64,000 bases of DNA, taken from Rubrimonas cliftonensis (lineage in GTDB: Bacteria > Pseudomonadota > Alphaproteobacteria > Rhodobacterales > Rhodobacteraceae). Each line of letters begins with the position of its first letter. The first letter of the stretch is position 1. A model generated the notes under the pieces. That model searched no databases, was not told the origin of the DNA, and worked only from the letters and a program-made list of their open reading frames with translations. Where the stretch lies: the NCBI RefSeq assembly GCF_900107585.1, contig NZ_FNQM01000014.1:1-64000 (forward strand), read 5' to 3'. Positions 27,283 to 35,204 of the stretch are shown piece by piece. The position numbers and the translations under genes were made by a program.

Positions 27283-28052
27283 GGCGCGGCCAGCGCGGCG
27301 AGCACCAGCGTCCGGTCGTCGTCGGTGCGCGCCGCCACCGCCGCGCCGCCGAGATAGCGCGCCAGCGCCTGCGAGAGCGCGGCGTCGCGGCCGGGCGCGG
27401 GCAGCGCCGCCACCGGGCGCGCCATCCGCTCGAAGAAGGGCGCGTGCGGCGTCTCCGTGGCGAAGTCGAGCACCAGCCGCTCGATGCCGTCGGTCAGGAG
27501 CGCGAGCGCGTCGACGGTTCCTTCGAGCCGGCCGGTCCGCAGATCGAAGGGCTCGTCGGTGAGGAAATGCGTCTCGCCGGCGTGCGCGCCGGCGGCGGGC
27601 CATGACAGCGCGCGCCACGCGCCTGCATCGCGCGCGACCACGGCGCCGTCCCCGACATGGGCCCAGAGCGTCGTCGCGCCGTCGGAGACCGCGATCAGCA
27701 GCGTCGCGGCGCAGTCCCGCGGGGCGAGGCCGCAAGTTTCGGCGGCGGCGGCGACCGCCGCGCGCGCGGCCTCGGCCCAGCGGCGCAGGTCTTCCTCGCG
27801 CGCCTGAGAGAGGCTCGGCTGCGCGCCCAGCGCCGCGCTGGCCTCGCGCACGACGGCGCGGGACGCCAGCGCGGCGCCGGCGCCGCCGCGCGGCGCGCTG
27901 CCGGCGCCGTCCGCCGCCGCGACGATGATCGCGCCGCCGCGCAGGCGCACGCAGAGCGCGTCCTGACCGCGCTCGGCGCGCCGCGCGTGGCTCTCGCCGC
28001 GCACCCGCGCCGCGGCGACGCGCCAGCCCGGCCTGAAGCGCGCGCCGTCCAC
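27279..28052 (-). CDS. PP2C-family serine/threonine phosphatase of the triad
   Basis: A 257-residue PP2C-like phosphatase. Metal-binding residues are visible in GQDALCV (D31), AAADGAGSA (D48) and LLTDGIERL, with a late DDDRTLVL motif. This is the short PP2C_2 form found beside YegI-like kinases. I take the GTG at 28052, 19 bp after the vWA stop and following a G-rich box; an ATG at 28115 would add 21 residues and overlap the vWA gene. The gene overlaps the kinase start by four bases, implying one unit in which kinase and phosphatase act on common substrates, perhaps the vWA protein. Confidence 0.85.
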   Translation of the reverse strand: MDGARFRPGWRVAAARVRGESHARRAERGQDALCVRLRGGAIIVAAADGAGSAPRGGAGAALASRAVVREASAALGAQPSLSQAREEDLRRWAEAARAAVAAAAETCGLAPRDCAATLLIAVSDGATTLWAHVGDGAVVARDAGAWRALSWPAAGAHAGETHFLTDEPFDLRTGRLEGTVDALALLTDGIERLVLDFATETPHAPFFERMARPVAALPAPGRDAALSQALARYLGGAAVAARTDDDRTLVLAALAAP

Positions 28053-28071
28053 CCGCCCCGCCCCGGCCGCC

Positions 28072-28758
28072 TCAGCCCGCGACGGCCCAGCCGTCCGGCG
28101 CGGTCGGGTTCTCAAGCGGCGCGGCCTCCCCCGTGCGCGAGCGCGACACGGCGCCGAGCGAATTCGAGAGCCAGGCGAAGAGCTCGCGGAACGCCAGCCC
28201 CTTCAGCATCAGCGGCGCACGCACGCTGAGGCTGGCGAGCGCCGCCATGTCGGCGCCCTCCACCCCCACGGCGTGGAACATGAACTCCTTGCCCGCCTCG
28301 CCGGCGGCTATGGCGCGCTTAGCCTCCGCCACGCCGTCGGTGGGGGCGCCGTCAGTGATGAGGAACACCCAGGGACGGTAGAACGGCGCGCCGGCCTCGC
28401 GGTAGCGCGCCTTGCGCGCGCGCAGCAGGTCGAGCGCGCGCAGGATGGCCGCGCCCATGGGCGTGTTCCCGGAGGCCTCCAGCAGCGGCGGCTGGAACGC
28501 CTCGGCGCCCGCGTAATCTGCGCGTACGGCCACGGGGCCGAAGGTCACCACGGCGATCTCGACGCGCTTCATCGCCAGCGGGTCGAGCGACAGCGCCTCG
28601 TGGAAATGCATCAGCCCCGCGTTCAGCGCGTCGATCTTCTCGCCCGCCATCGAGAGCGAGGTGTCGAGCAGCAGCACCACCGGGCAGCGCGGTTCCGGGT
28701 TCTCCACGAACTCGTCGCCGCCGCCCTCGCCGAAGGGTTCCTGATCGAGCCCGGTCAT
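28072..28758 (-). CDS. TerY-like von Willebrand factor A protein
   Basis: A 228-residue cytosolic vWA domain with a complete MIDAS motif, D32-T-S34-L-S36, then the Thr and Asp elements in NTPMGAAIL and [10 protein letters not shown]. Length and the FHEAL...VAVVTFG pattern match the TerY family. In TerY-P triads described from comparative genomics the vWA protein is encoded with a PP2C phosphatase and a kinase, as here; it is thought to be the phosphorylated scaffold. No TerB, TerC or TerD genes are nearby. It is divergently arranged from the metallo-beta-lactamase-fold gene, with 149 bp between start codons. Confidence 0.9.
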   Translation of the reverse strand: MTGLDQEPFGEGGGDEFVENPEPRCPVVLLLDTSLSMAGEKIDALNAGLMHFHEALSLDPLAMKRVEIAVVTFGPVAVRADYAGAEAFQPPLLEASGNTPMGAAILRALDLLRARKARYREAGAPFYRPWVFLITDGAPTDGVAEAKRAIAAGEAGKEFMFHAVGVEGADMAALASLSVRAPLMLKGLAFRELFAWLSNSLGAVSRSRTGEAAPLENPTAPDGWAVAG

Positions 28759-28907
28759 CGCCTCTCTCCCGTCCAGTCCTCCGCGTCAGACATAGCGCCG
28801 CGCCGCCGCAGGGGCGAGCCGGCGCTTGCGAGCCCATGCCGCCCCGGCGGATAAGGCGTGAGGCCCGGCGCGCATCGACGCGGAAAGGGCGCATGAGGAG
28901 GAACCGC

Positions 28908-29864
28908 ATGTCCGAGACCCTGTTCACCCGCCGCGCCGCCATGGCCGCGCCGCTGGCCGCCGGCGCCGCGCTCGCCGGCCTCGCGCGCCCCGCCGGCGCC
29001 GCCGCGCCGATGCTCGGCGCAAGCGCCGGCGGCTTCCGGCGTTTCCGCATCGGCGCCATGGAGGTGACGACGCTGCATGACGGCTACATCACGCTCGGCG
29101 GCCCCTACCCGATCTTCGGCGAGGACCAGTTTCCCGAGGACGTGGCCGAACTCGCCGAGGCCAACCGCCTGCCGACCGACCGCATGGCGATCAGCTTCAC
29201 GGTCGCGCTCGTCAACACCGGATCGGCGCTGATCCTGTTCGACGCCGGCAACGGCGCCCTGCGCCGGCCCGACGCCGGCAAGCTGCTCGGCGCGCTCGCC
29301 GCCGCCGGCCATGCGCCCGAGCAGATCGACGTCGTCGTGATCACCCACATGCATCCCGACCACATCGGCGGGCTGATGGAGGCGGGCGCGCCGGCCTTCC
29401 CGAACGCCCGCTACGTCACCGGCGCCAGGGAGTTCGACTTCTTCTCGCAGAACGCGCCCGAGAACCTCTCGCCGCTCATCGAGAGCAACGTCCGGCCGCT
29501 GGCGGAGAAGATGACCTTCGTCGAGGCGGGCGGGAGCGTCGTCTCCGGCGTCGAGGCGGTCGAGGCGTTCGGCCACACGCCGGGGCACATGGCCTGGCAC
29601 ATCGAGAGCGAGGGCGCGCGGCTGATGATCACGGCGGACGCGGCGAATCATTTCGTCGCCTCGCTCCAGCGGCCCGACTGGCATGTGCGCTTCGACATGG
29701 ACAAGGAGGCCGCCGCCGCGACGCGCCGGGCGCTGTTCGGCATGATCGCGGCGGACCGCATCCCCTTCGTCGGCTATCACATGCCGGGCGCGGCGGTCGG
29801 CTATGTCGAGGAGATGGGCGAGGGCTTCCGCTACATCCCCGAGAGCTACCAGCTCGCGCTCTGA
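28908..29864 (+). CDS. Tat-exported metallo-beta-lactamase-fold hydrolase
   Basis: A 318-residue protein. The ATG at 28908 follows GAGGAGG and opens a twin-arginine signal (FTRRAAMAAPLAAGAALAG), so it is probably folded with its metal before export. The zinc motif H147-x-H149-x-D151-H152 is complete, with further ligands in GHTPGHMAWH, TADAANH and GYHMPG. Tat-exported relatives include lactonases, aryl-hydrolases and other hydrolases; the substrate cannot be read from sequence. It stands alone, and a strong hairpin separates it from the convergent peroxiredoxin-like gene. Confidence 0.9.
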   Translation: MSETLFTRRAAMAAPLAAGAALAGLARPAGAAAPMLGASAGGFRRFRIGAMEVTTLHDGYITLGGPYPIFGEDQFPEDVAELAEANRLPTDRMAISFTVALVNTGSALILFDAGNGALRRPDAGKLLGALAAAGHAPEQIDVVVITHMHPDHIGGLMEAGAPAFPNARYVTGAREFDFFSQNAPENLSPLIESNVRPLAEKMTFVEAGGSVVSGVEAVEAFGHTPGHMAWHIESEGARLMITADAANHFVASLQRPDWHVRFDMDKEAAAATRRALFGMIAADRIPFVGYHMPGAAVGYVEEMGEGFRYIPESYQLAL

Positions 29865-29869
29865 GGCTG

Positions 29870-29895
29870 GCGGCGCGCCGTCCGCGGCGCGCCGC
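29870..29895. terminator. Bidirectional hairpin between convergent genes
   Basis: GCGGCGCGCC (29870-29879) pairs perfectly with GGCGCGCCGC (29886-29895) across six bases. The hairpin lies in the 38-bp gap between two convergent stops. There is no T-run, but a ten-pair GC stem here most likely terminates or protects both transcripts. Confidence 0.65.
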
Positions 29896-29902
29896 GCCTC
29901 GA

Positions 29903-30439
29903 TCAGACGGCGCCGACGTATTCGCCGCGCGCCGGGTAGTCGTTCTTGATGGCGAAGTCGAGCGCGCCGACCAGCTCGGAGAAATGCGGCCGCACGAACG
30001 GCATGGTCTGCACGGAGCCGTAGTATAGCGTCCGCTGCGGCGTCGCCATGAAAAGGCCGGGCTCGGAGAAGAGCGCCGGCTCCTCGATCCCGATCGAGGT
30101 CTTGCCGCGCGACGTGGAGATGTAGAGCCCCCATTCCCGCGCCTTGGCGAGCGGCAGGTCGTAGGCGAAGCGCAGCCCGTCGGCGCCGATCTTGTCGGCC
30201 ATGGCGCGCGCCCGCTCAGCGCCGTCGGAGCTGACGGCGACGACGCCGACGCCGCGCTCGGCGAAGTCGGCCACGCGCTTCTGCAACTCCGTGAGGTAGG
30301 TCGCGCAGATCGGGCAGTGCAGGCCGCGGTAGAAGCAGATCACCGTGCCGCGTTCGGACGCCTCGGCGGCGAGGTCGAAGGGGCCGTGGTCGAGGGTGGG
30401 CAGGGCGAGGTCGGGGGTCTTCTGGCGGGGAATGAGCAT
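29903..30439 (-). CDS. Peroxiredoxin-like (AhpC/TSA family) protein
   Basis: A 178-residue thioredoxin-fold protein starting at the ATG at 30439. The active-site segment is CFYRGLHCPICATYL with C42 and C45, matching the peroxiredoxin-like AhpC/TSA group in which the CxxC replaces the usual single peroxidatic Cys context (PVCT). The pattern ELQ...VVAVSSDG follows. It probably reduces peroxides or handles disulphides in the cytosol; no signal peptide is present. It is divergent from an AraC-family regulator 87 bp away with a palindrome between, which suggests that regulator controls it. Confidence 0.85.
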   Translation of the reverse strand: MLIPRQKTPDLALPTLDHGPFDLAAEASERGTVICFYRGLHCPICATYLTELQKRVADFAERGVGVVAVSSDGAERARAMADKIGADGLRFAYDLPLAKAREWGLYISTSRGKTSIGIEEPALFSEPGLFMATPQRTLYYGSVQTMPFVRPHFSELVGALDFAIKNDYPARGEYVGAV

Positions 30440-30489
30440 CGGCTTTCCTTGAGCGGTTGAGGTTGCGACGTCACAATAGCGCGTATAGG

Positions 30490-30514
30490 GTCGGATAAAT
30501 CCGATATAACCGAC
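30490..30514. promoter_or_regulatory. Palindromic operator candidate in divergent promoter
   Basis: TCGGATAAATCCGA (30491-30504) is a perfect 6-2-6 palindrome. A further inverted pair, GTCGG (30490-30494) and CCGAC (30510-30514), overlaps it. The site is centred 30 bp upstream of the AraC-family start and about 58 bp upstream of the peroxiredoxin-like start, so it is well placed to control both. Confidence 0.5.
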
Positions 30515-30526
30515 GAGAAAGCCGGA

Positions 30527-31267
30527 ATGGAGCGCATCGACCGCCTGACGACGCTGATGACCCGCTTCAAGCTGAGCGTGCGCCCCGCGCCGCCGGAGGA
30601 GGCGACGCTGGCCGCGACGGCGGACGCCGACGGCGCGCCCGACATGGTGCTGTTCCGCGCCGCCGCGCCGTTCGGCGCGGCGCCGGCGGCGCGGGTGCTG
30701 TTCTCGGCGTCGGTCGACTGGGGCGGGCCGGCCAATCCCCTCATGGCGGCCCTGCCCCCGACGGTGGCCTTCGACGTGTCGGAGGACGCGGAAAGCGCAG
30801 GCCTCATCCGGCTCATGGGGTCCGAGATGACGGCGCGGCGCTGCGGCGCGCCGTCGGTCGTCAGCCGTCTGGGCGAGGTGCTCATCGTGCGGATGCTGCG
30901 CGCCCAGATCGAGGCCGGCGCGGCGCAGCCCGGTCTGCTCGCCGGGCTGGCGGACCCGCGCCTCAGCCGCGCCATCGTCGCGATCCATGACCGGCCCGGC
31001 CGCGCATGGCGCAACGAGGATCTTGCGCGCGAGGCGGGGCTGTCGCTCAGCCGCTTCTCGGAGACCTTCCTCGCCGCCGTCGGCGAGCCGCCGGCCGGCT
31101 ATCTGCGCCGCTGGCGCCTTACGCTGGCGCGGCAGGACATGCTGGCTGGCGACCGGGTGGAGGCCGTCGCGCGGCGCTACGGCTTCGCCTCGCCGGAGGG
31201 CTTCGCGCGGGCGTTCCGCAAACGCTTCGGGGCAAATCCGGTGACGCTGCGGCCGCGGGCGGCGTGA
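30527..31267 (+). CDS. AraC-family transcriptional regulator (short sensor domain)
   Basis: A 246-residue DNA-binding protein. The C-terminal 100 residues are a classic double helix-turn-helix: NEDLAREAGLSLSRFSETFLAAVGEPPAGYLRRWRLTLARQDM, then VEAVARRYGFASPEGFARAFRKRFGANP. The N-terminal half resembles the cupin-type AraC sensor (AraC_binding/Cupin_6) but is about 50 residues shorter than usual, lacking most of the first beta sheet. It is divergent from the peroxiredoxin-like gene and probably regulates it through the intervening palindrome. The inducer is unknown. Confidence 0.9.
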   Translation: MERIDRLTTLMTRFKLSVRPAPPEEATLAATADADGAPDMVLFRAAAPFGAAPAARVLFSASVDWGGPANPLMAALPPTVAFDVSEDAESAGLIRLMGSEMTARRCGAPSVVSRLGEVLIVRMLRAQIEAGAAQPGLLAGLADPRLSRAIVAIHDRPGRAWRNEDLAREAGLSLSRFSETFLAAVGEPPAGYLRRWRLTLARQDMLAGDRVEAVARRYGFASPEGFARAFRKRFGANPVTLRPRAA

Positions 31268-31271
31268 GGCG

Positions 31272-32084
31272 TCAGTTCCAGTCCATGCTGCGCCGCCAGC
31301 GCTCGTAGAGCTTCTCGCCGATGGCGCAGTCCGTGCCCGCGGCGGCGGGCGCCGCGGCCGGCGTCGTCCCGACGTCGGCGGGCGGGCGCGGCGCCGGCGC
31401 GGCGATCTCCAGAATGAGCTTCTGGCGGATGGCGCTGGCGAAGCGCTCCACCCCGAGCACGGGGATCACCAGCGCCAGCGGCCCGCCCACGACGCAGTCC
31501 TGATAGTAGATGTCGAGGTCCGGCACCGAGAAGATCGGGTCCGGCGGCCCGAGCATCAGCGGCAGGCCGTTGACCTCCACCCCTGCCGCAAGAGCCCGGT
31601 CGCGCGCCTGCGTGACGGGGCCGCCCATGTTGTTCGGGCCGTCGCCCGAGATGTCGATCACGCGCCGGTCCGCGGGCGGGGCCTCGGCGAGCAGGCCGGT
31701 CGCGAAATCAAGCGCCGCGGTGATCGACGTGCCGCGGCTGGTGGCGATGTCGGCGAAGCGCAGCTCCTCGATCACCGCCTGCGCGTCGTCGGGTCCGGCG
31801 ATCACGGTCCAGGGCGCGACGACGCGCTGGGTCCAAGGCCCGCCCCACTCGACATAGGCGACGGCGATCCGGCCGCGGCGGCCGCGGGCGATGGCGTCCA
31901 TCACCGCGGGGTCCGACAGCGCGGCGATGTAGCCCTCGCGCTGGGCGCGCTGCTCGGCCCCGTCCATCGAGAGCGAGATGTCGACGGCGAGAACCAGCGC
32001 GACGTCCACCGGCGCGCCCTGCGCGCCGGCCTCGCCGACCTCGCCGAGCGCAAGGGTGAGCAGCAATGCCGTCATGCCTCTCAT
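31272..32084 (-). CDS. DUF1194 (secreted vWA-like) protein
   Basis: A 270-residue exported protein. The ATG at 32084 gives a short signal peptide (to about residue 22, EAGAQ). The DUF1194 domain begins VDVALVLAVDISLSMDGAEQRAQREGY with a DxSxS MIDAS motif, continues with DISGDGPNNMGGPV, and ends in a family-typical LDIYYQDCVVGGPLALVIPV segment. A 40-residue Ala/Pro-rich tail follows. Members are widespread in Rhodobacterales and without known function; a periplasmic metal-dependent adhesion or scaffold role is inference from the vWA fold. The plus-strand AraC gene ends five bases away. Confidence 0.9.
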   Translation of the reverse strand: MRGMTALLLTLALGEVGEAGAQGAPVDVALVLAVDISLSMDGAEQRAQREGYIAALSDPAVMDAIARGRRGRIAVAYVEWGGPWTQRVVAPWTVIAGPDDAQAVIEELRFADIATSRGTSITAALDFATGLLAEAPPADRRVIDISGDGPNNMGGPVTQARDRALAAGVEVNGLPLMLGPPDPIFSVPDLDIYYQDCVVGGPLALVIPVLGVERFASAIRQKLILEIAAPAPRPPADVGTTPAAAPAAAGTDCAIGEKLYERWRRSMDWN

Positions 32085-32195
32085 GCGCAAAGGGTAGCGC
32101 GCCGACGCGCCGCTGTCTGCGGCCAAGTTGCGGGCGATGGACGGCGCGCGCGGCGGCGGCGTAGGCTGATCGGGCAACGCCCGCCGGAGCCGCCC

Positions 32196-33227
32196 ATGCG
32201 CACCATCCACAGCGAGAAGCACCGCCTGCGCGCCCCGCAGACCGAACTCAGCGGGGGTCGGCTCGTGCGCCCCTTCGAGTGCCCCGAGCGGGTCGAGCAC
32301 ATCCTCTCCCGCATAGCGCAGACCGGCCTCGGCCCGGTCGAGCCGCCGGTGGCGCATGGGCTGGGGCCGGCGCGGGCGATCCATGCGCCCGACTACCTCG
32401 ACTTTCTCGCGACGGTCTGGGAGCGGTGGCGGGCCGCCGGCCATGAGGGCGAGGCGATCCCGACCGTCTGGCCCTCGCGCCGCATGGGCAGGCGGGGCGC
32501 GCCGCAGGCCATCGACGGGGCGCTGGGCTGGTACGCGCTGGCGGGCGAGACCGCGATCAGCAGTGGGACATGGGAGGCCGCGCAGGCGGCGGCCGACGTC
32601 GCCGTGACGGCGGCTGACCTCGTGCTGGGCGGCGCACGCTCGGCCTTCGCACTGTGCCGCCCGCCGGGCCACCACGCCGCGCAGGACATGTATGGCGGCT
32701 ACTGCTTCCTGAACAACGCCGCCATCGCCGCGCAGCGGATGCGCGAGGCCGGCGCCGAGCGCGTGGCCTTGCTCGACGTGGACTTCCACCACGGCAACGG
32801 CACCCAGGCGATCTTCGAGGACCGCGCTGACGTGCTGTTTCTGTCGCTGCACGGCGACCCGGCGCAGGAGTTCCCGCATTTCCTCGGCGGCGCTGACGAG
32901 ACGGGCGTCGGCGCGGGCGAAGGCTTCACGGTCAACTATCCGCTGCCCCCCGGCACGGGCTACGCGGCATGGGCGGAGGCGCTGGAGGATGCGCTTGGGC
33001 GGGTGGCGGCGTTCGGGGCGGACGCGCTCATCGTCTCGCTGGGCGTGGACACCTTCAGGGGCGACCCGATCAGCTCGTTCCGGCTGGAGAGCGACGACTT
33101 CGCCGACTACGGCCGCCGCATCGCGCGGCCGGGTCTGCCGACGCTCTTCGTGATGGAGGGCGGCTACGCGGTGGCGGAGATCGGCGTGAATGTCGTCAAC
33201 GTGCTGACCGGGTTCGAGGGCTCATGA
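32196..33227 (+). CDS. Histone-deacetylase-family acetylpolyamine amidohydrolase
   Basis: A 343-residue arginase/deacetylase-fold enzyme. Key residues are in RPPGHHA (H159, H160), LLDVDFHHGNGTQ (zinc ligands D196 and H198) and SLGVDTFRGDP (third ligand Asp), plus MEGGYA near the C-end with Gly before the catalytic Tyr region. Length and the N-terminal HSEKHRLRAP motif match bacterial acetylpolyamine amidohydrolases, which remove acetyl groups from acetylated polyamines. Its stop overlaps the ParA-like start by four bases. Other acylated small amines are possible substrates. Confidence 0.9.
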   Translation: MRTIHSEKHRLRAPQTELSGGRLVRPFECPERVEHILSRIAQTGLGPVEPPVAHGLGPARAIHAPDYLDFLATVWERWRAAGHEGEAIPTVWPSRRMGRRGAPQAIDGALGWYALAGETAISSGTWEAAQAAADVAVTAADLVLGGARSAFALCRPPGHHAAQDMYGGYCFLNNAAIAAQRMREAGAERVALLDVDFHHGNGTQAIFEDRADVLFLSLHGDPAQEFPHFLGGADETGVGAGEGFTVNYPLPPGTGYAAWAEALEDALGRVAAFGADALIVSLGVDTFRGDPISSFRLESDDFADYGRRIARPGLPTLFVMEGGYAVAEIGVNVVNVLTGFEGS

Positions 33228-33874
33228 GCGGGCGGGTGATCGTCTTCGCCCAGCAGAAGGGCGGCGCCGGCAAGACCACGCTGCTGACGCAATGCGCGGC
33301 GGCCTGGATGCAGGAGGGGCGGCGCGTGGCGGCCGTGGACCTCGACCCCCAGCGCAGCCTGACGGGCTGGGTCGACGCGCGGGCGCGCGCCGGCGTGCAG
33401 GACGTGACGCTGTTCGAGAGCTCCGAATGGCGCGCGGGAACCGACATCCGCCGCGCAGGGGCCGAGGCCGATCTGGTGCTGGTGGACTGTCCCGGCGCCG
33501 TCGACGTGCTGCAGCGCGCGGTGATGCGCGACGCCGATCTCGTCGTCGCCCCGGCGCAGCCCTCGGCGCCCGACGCCTGGGCGACGCGCGCCACCCTGCG
33601 CATGGCGGAACGGGAGGGGGCGCGGGCGCTCGTGGCGCTCAACCGCGTGCCGCCGCGCGGCGGGCCGGGCGCGGAGATCGAGGCGATGCTGAAGGCCGAC
33701 GGCGCGGAGATCATGGAGAGCCGCGTCGGCGCGCGCATCGCCTTTGCGCAGGCGTTCCTCGAAGGACGCGGCGTGACAGAGGGCGCGCGCGCCGGCCGCG
33801 CCGCCGACGAGGTGCGCGCCCTCGCGGCCGAGATCCTCGCGGAGCTGGAGCGCGAGCCGCCGCGGCGCCGCTGA
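33224..33874 (+). CDS. ParA/MinD-family ATPase
   Basis: A 216-residue deviant-Walker ATPase. The start at 33224 lies in the ATGA overlap with the preceding gene. The P-loop is KGGAGKTT (residues 12-19), followed by the VDLDPQRSLTGW switch and LVDCPGAVD as Walker B. The short form without an N-terminal DNA-binding domain is typical of type Ib ParA and of orphan cargo-positioning ParA proteins. No ParB, parS or chemotaxis gene is nearby, so it is not an obvious chromosome-partition system. Tight coupling to a deacetylase-fold gene is unusual. Confidence 0.9.
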   Translation: MSGRVIVFAQQKGGAGKTTLLTQCAAAWMQEGRRVAAVDLDPQRSLTGWVDARARAGVQDVTLFESSEWRAGTDIRRAGAEADLVLVDCPGAVDVLQRAVMRDADLVVAPAQPSAPDAWATRATLRMAEREGARALVALNRVPPRGGPGAEIEAMLKADGAEIMESRVGARIAFAQAFLEGRGVTEGARAGRAADEVRALAAEILAELEREPPRRR

Positions 33875-33894
33875 GCGGGGCGCGTCGCGCTCAG
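33871..33894. terminator. Hairpin spanning two convergent stop codons
   Basis: CTGAGCG (33871-33877) pairs with CGCTCAG (33888-33894). The stem contains the stop codons of the ParA-like gene (plus) and the PaaK-like gene (minus), so one hairpin marks the end of both. There is no T-run. Confidence 0.5.
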
Positions 33895-35120
33895 TCGTAG
33901 TTGCGCTGGTCGTCGATCACCTTGCCGTCGTTGGGCAGGTCGCCCGGCTCCACCAGCCGCACGGCGCCGTGCAGCTTCACGGTCTGGTGCAGCGTCTCGC
34001 CGAGCGCCGCCGCGAGGCCCTCGCTGGGATGGGCGGTCTCCACCGCCAGTTCGAAGACGTCCTTCTCCCCGTCGCGCGCGATGGTGATGCGGGCGCGCAG
34101 GGCCTCCCTGTGGCGGGCGAGGACGGCGGCGACCTGCTCGGGCCGCACGAACATGCCCTTGATCTTGGCCGTCTGGTCGGCGCGGCCCATCCATCCCCTG
34201 ATGCGCATGTTGGTGCGGCCGCAGGGGCTCTGGCCGGGCAGCACGGCTGAGAGGTCGCCGGTCGCGAAGCGGATCAGCGGATAGTCGGCGTTCAGCGCGG
34301 TCACGACGACCTCGCCGACCTCGCCATCGGGCGCGGGGTCGCCGGTGCCCGGGCGCACGATCTCCACGATCACGCCCTCGTCGACGATCATGCCCTCCAT
34401 CGCCTCCGACTCATAGGCGACGAGGCCGAGCTCGGCGGTGGCGTAGCATTGCAGGCAGCGCACGCCGCGGTCGGCGTACTCCTGGCGCAGCGACGGAAAC
34501 AGCGCGCCGCCCGAGACCGCCGCCTTCCGGATCGAGAGCTTGCGGCCCATCTCGTCGGCCCGGTCGAGGATGATCTTCAGGAAGTCGGGCGTGCCGACAT
34601 AGGCGGTGGCGCCGACGCGGCTGGCGACCTCCACCTGCTGCTCGGTCTGTCCGGGGCCGGCGGGGATGCACGCGGCGGAGATGGCGGCGATGGCGCTCTC
34701 CATCATGTGCCCGGCCGGGGTGAGGTGATAGGCGAAGCAGTTCTGCACGATGTCGCCCATGCCGAAGCCAGCGGCGTGCAGGAACCGGCCGAGGCGCCAC
34801 CAGTCGCGCCCGTCGCCGCCGGGCTCGAGGATGGGGCCCGGCGACATGAAGATCCGCGCCGTGTGGTAGGGCGCGCGGGTGGCGAGCCCGGCGAAGGGCG
34901 GGTCGGCCGCCTGCATCGCCGGCAGGTCGGACTTGCGCAGGATCGGCAGCGCGGCCAGCGCGCGGCGATTGATGACGGCGTCCACGTCCACGCCGCCCAG
35001 ATGGTCGAGCATCCCCGGCGCGTGGTCGAGCGCGAACTCCAGCACCCGGCGCAGCTCGGCGAACTGCTCGGCGGCGCGGTCGGCCGGATCGCGGATCTCC
35101 AGAAAATCGAAATGGCTCAT
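33891..35120 (-). CDS. PaaK-like CoA ligase (adenylate-forming enzyme)
   Basis: A 409-residue member of the phenylacetate-CoA ligase family, last in the Liv operon. Supporting motifs are CYATAELGLVAYE, GEVVVTALNADYPLIRFATGDLS and MRIRGWMGRADQTAKIKGMFVRPEQV, the C-terminal domain with hinge and Lys. The normal SSGTTG phosphate loop is replaced by MSPGPILEPGG, a variant I remember from a subgroup linked to Liv transporters. It probably activates an imported aromatic or branched acid to its CoA ester, but the altered loop leaves catalysis open. It starts 84 bp after livF. Confidence 0.85.
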   Translation of the reverse strand: MSHFDFLEIRDPADRAAEQFAELRRVLEFALDHAPGMLDHLGGVDVDAVINRRALAALPILRKSDLPAMQAADPPFAGLATRAPYHTARIFMSPGPILEPGGDGRDWWRLGRFLHAAGFGMGDIVQNCFAYHLTPAGHMMESAIAAISAACIPAGPGQTEQQVEVASRVGATAYVGTPDFLKIILDRADEMGRKLSIRKAAVSGGALFPSLRQEYADRGVRCLQCYATAELGLVAYESEAMEGMIVDEGVIVEIVRPGTGDPAPDGEVGEVVVTALNADYPLIRFATGDLSAVLPGQSPCGRTNMRIRGWMGRADQTAKIKGMFVRPEQVAAVLARHREALRARITIARDGEKDVFELAVETAHPSEGLAAALGETLHQTVKLHGAVRLVEPGDLPNDGKVIDDQRNYD

Positions 35121-35204
35121 GGCGCCGCGTCTCCCCCCGGCCTGCAGGCGCAGAGCCTTGCGGGGCCCGCGTTCAGATATGGTTAGCGATGTCGGGCGAT
35201 CCGC

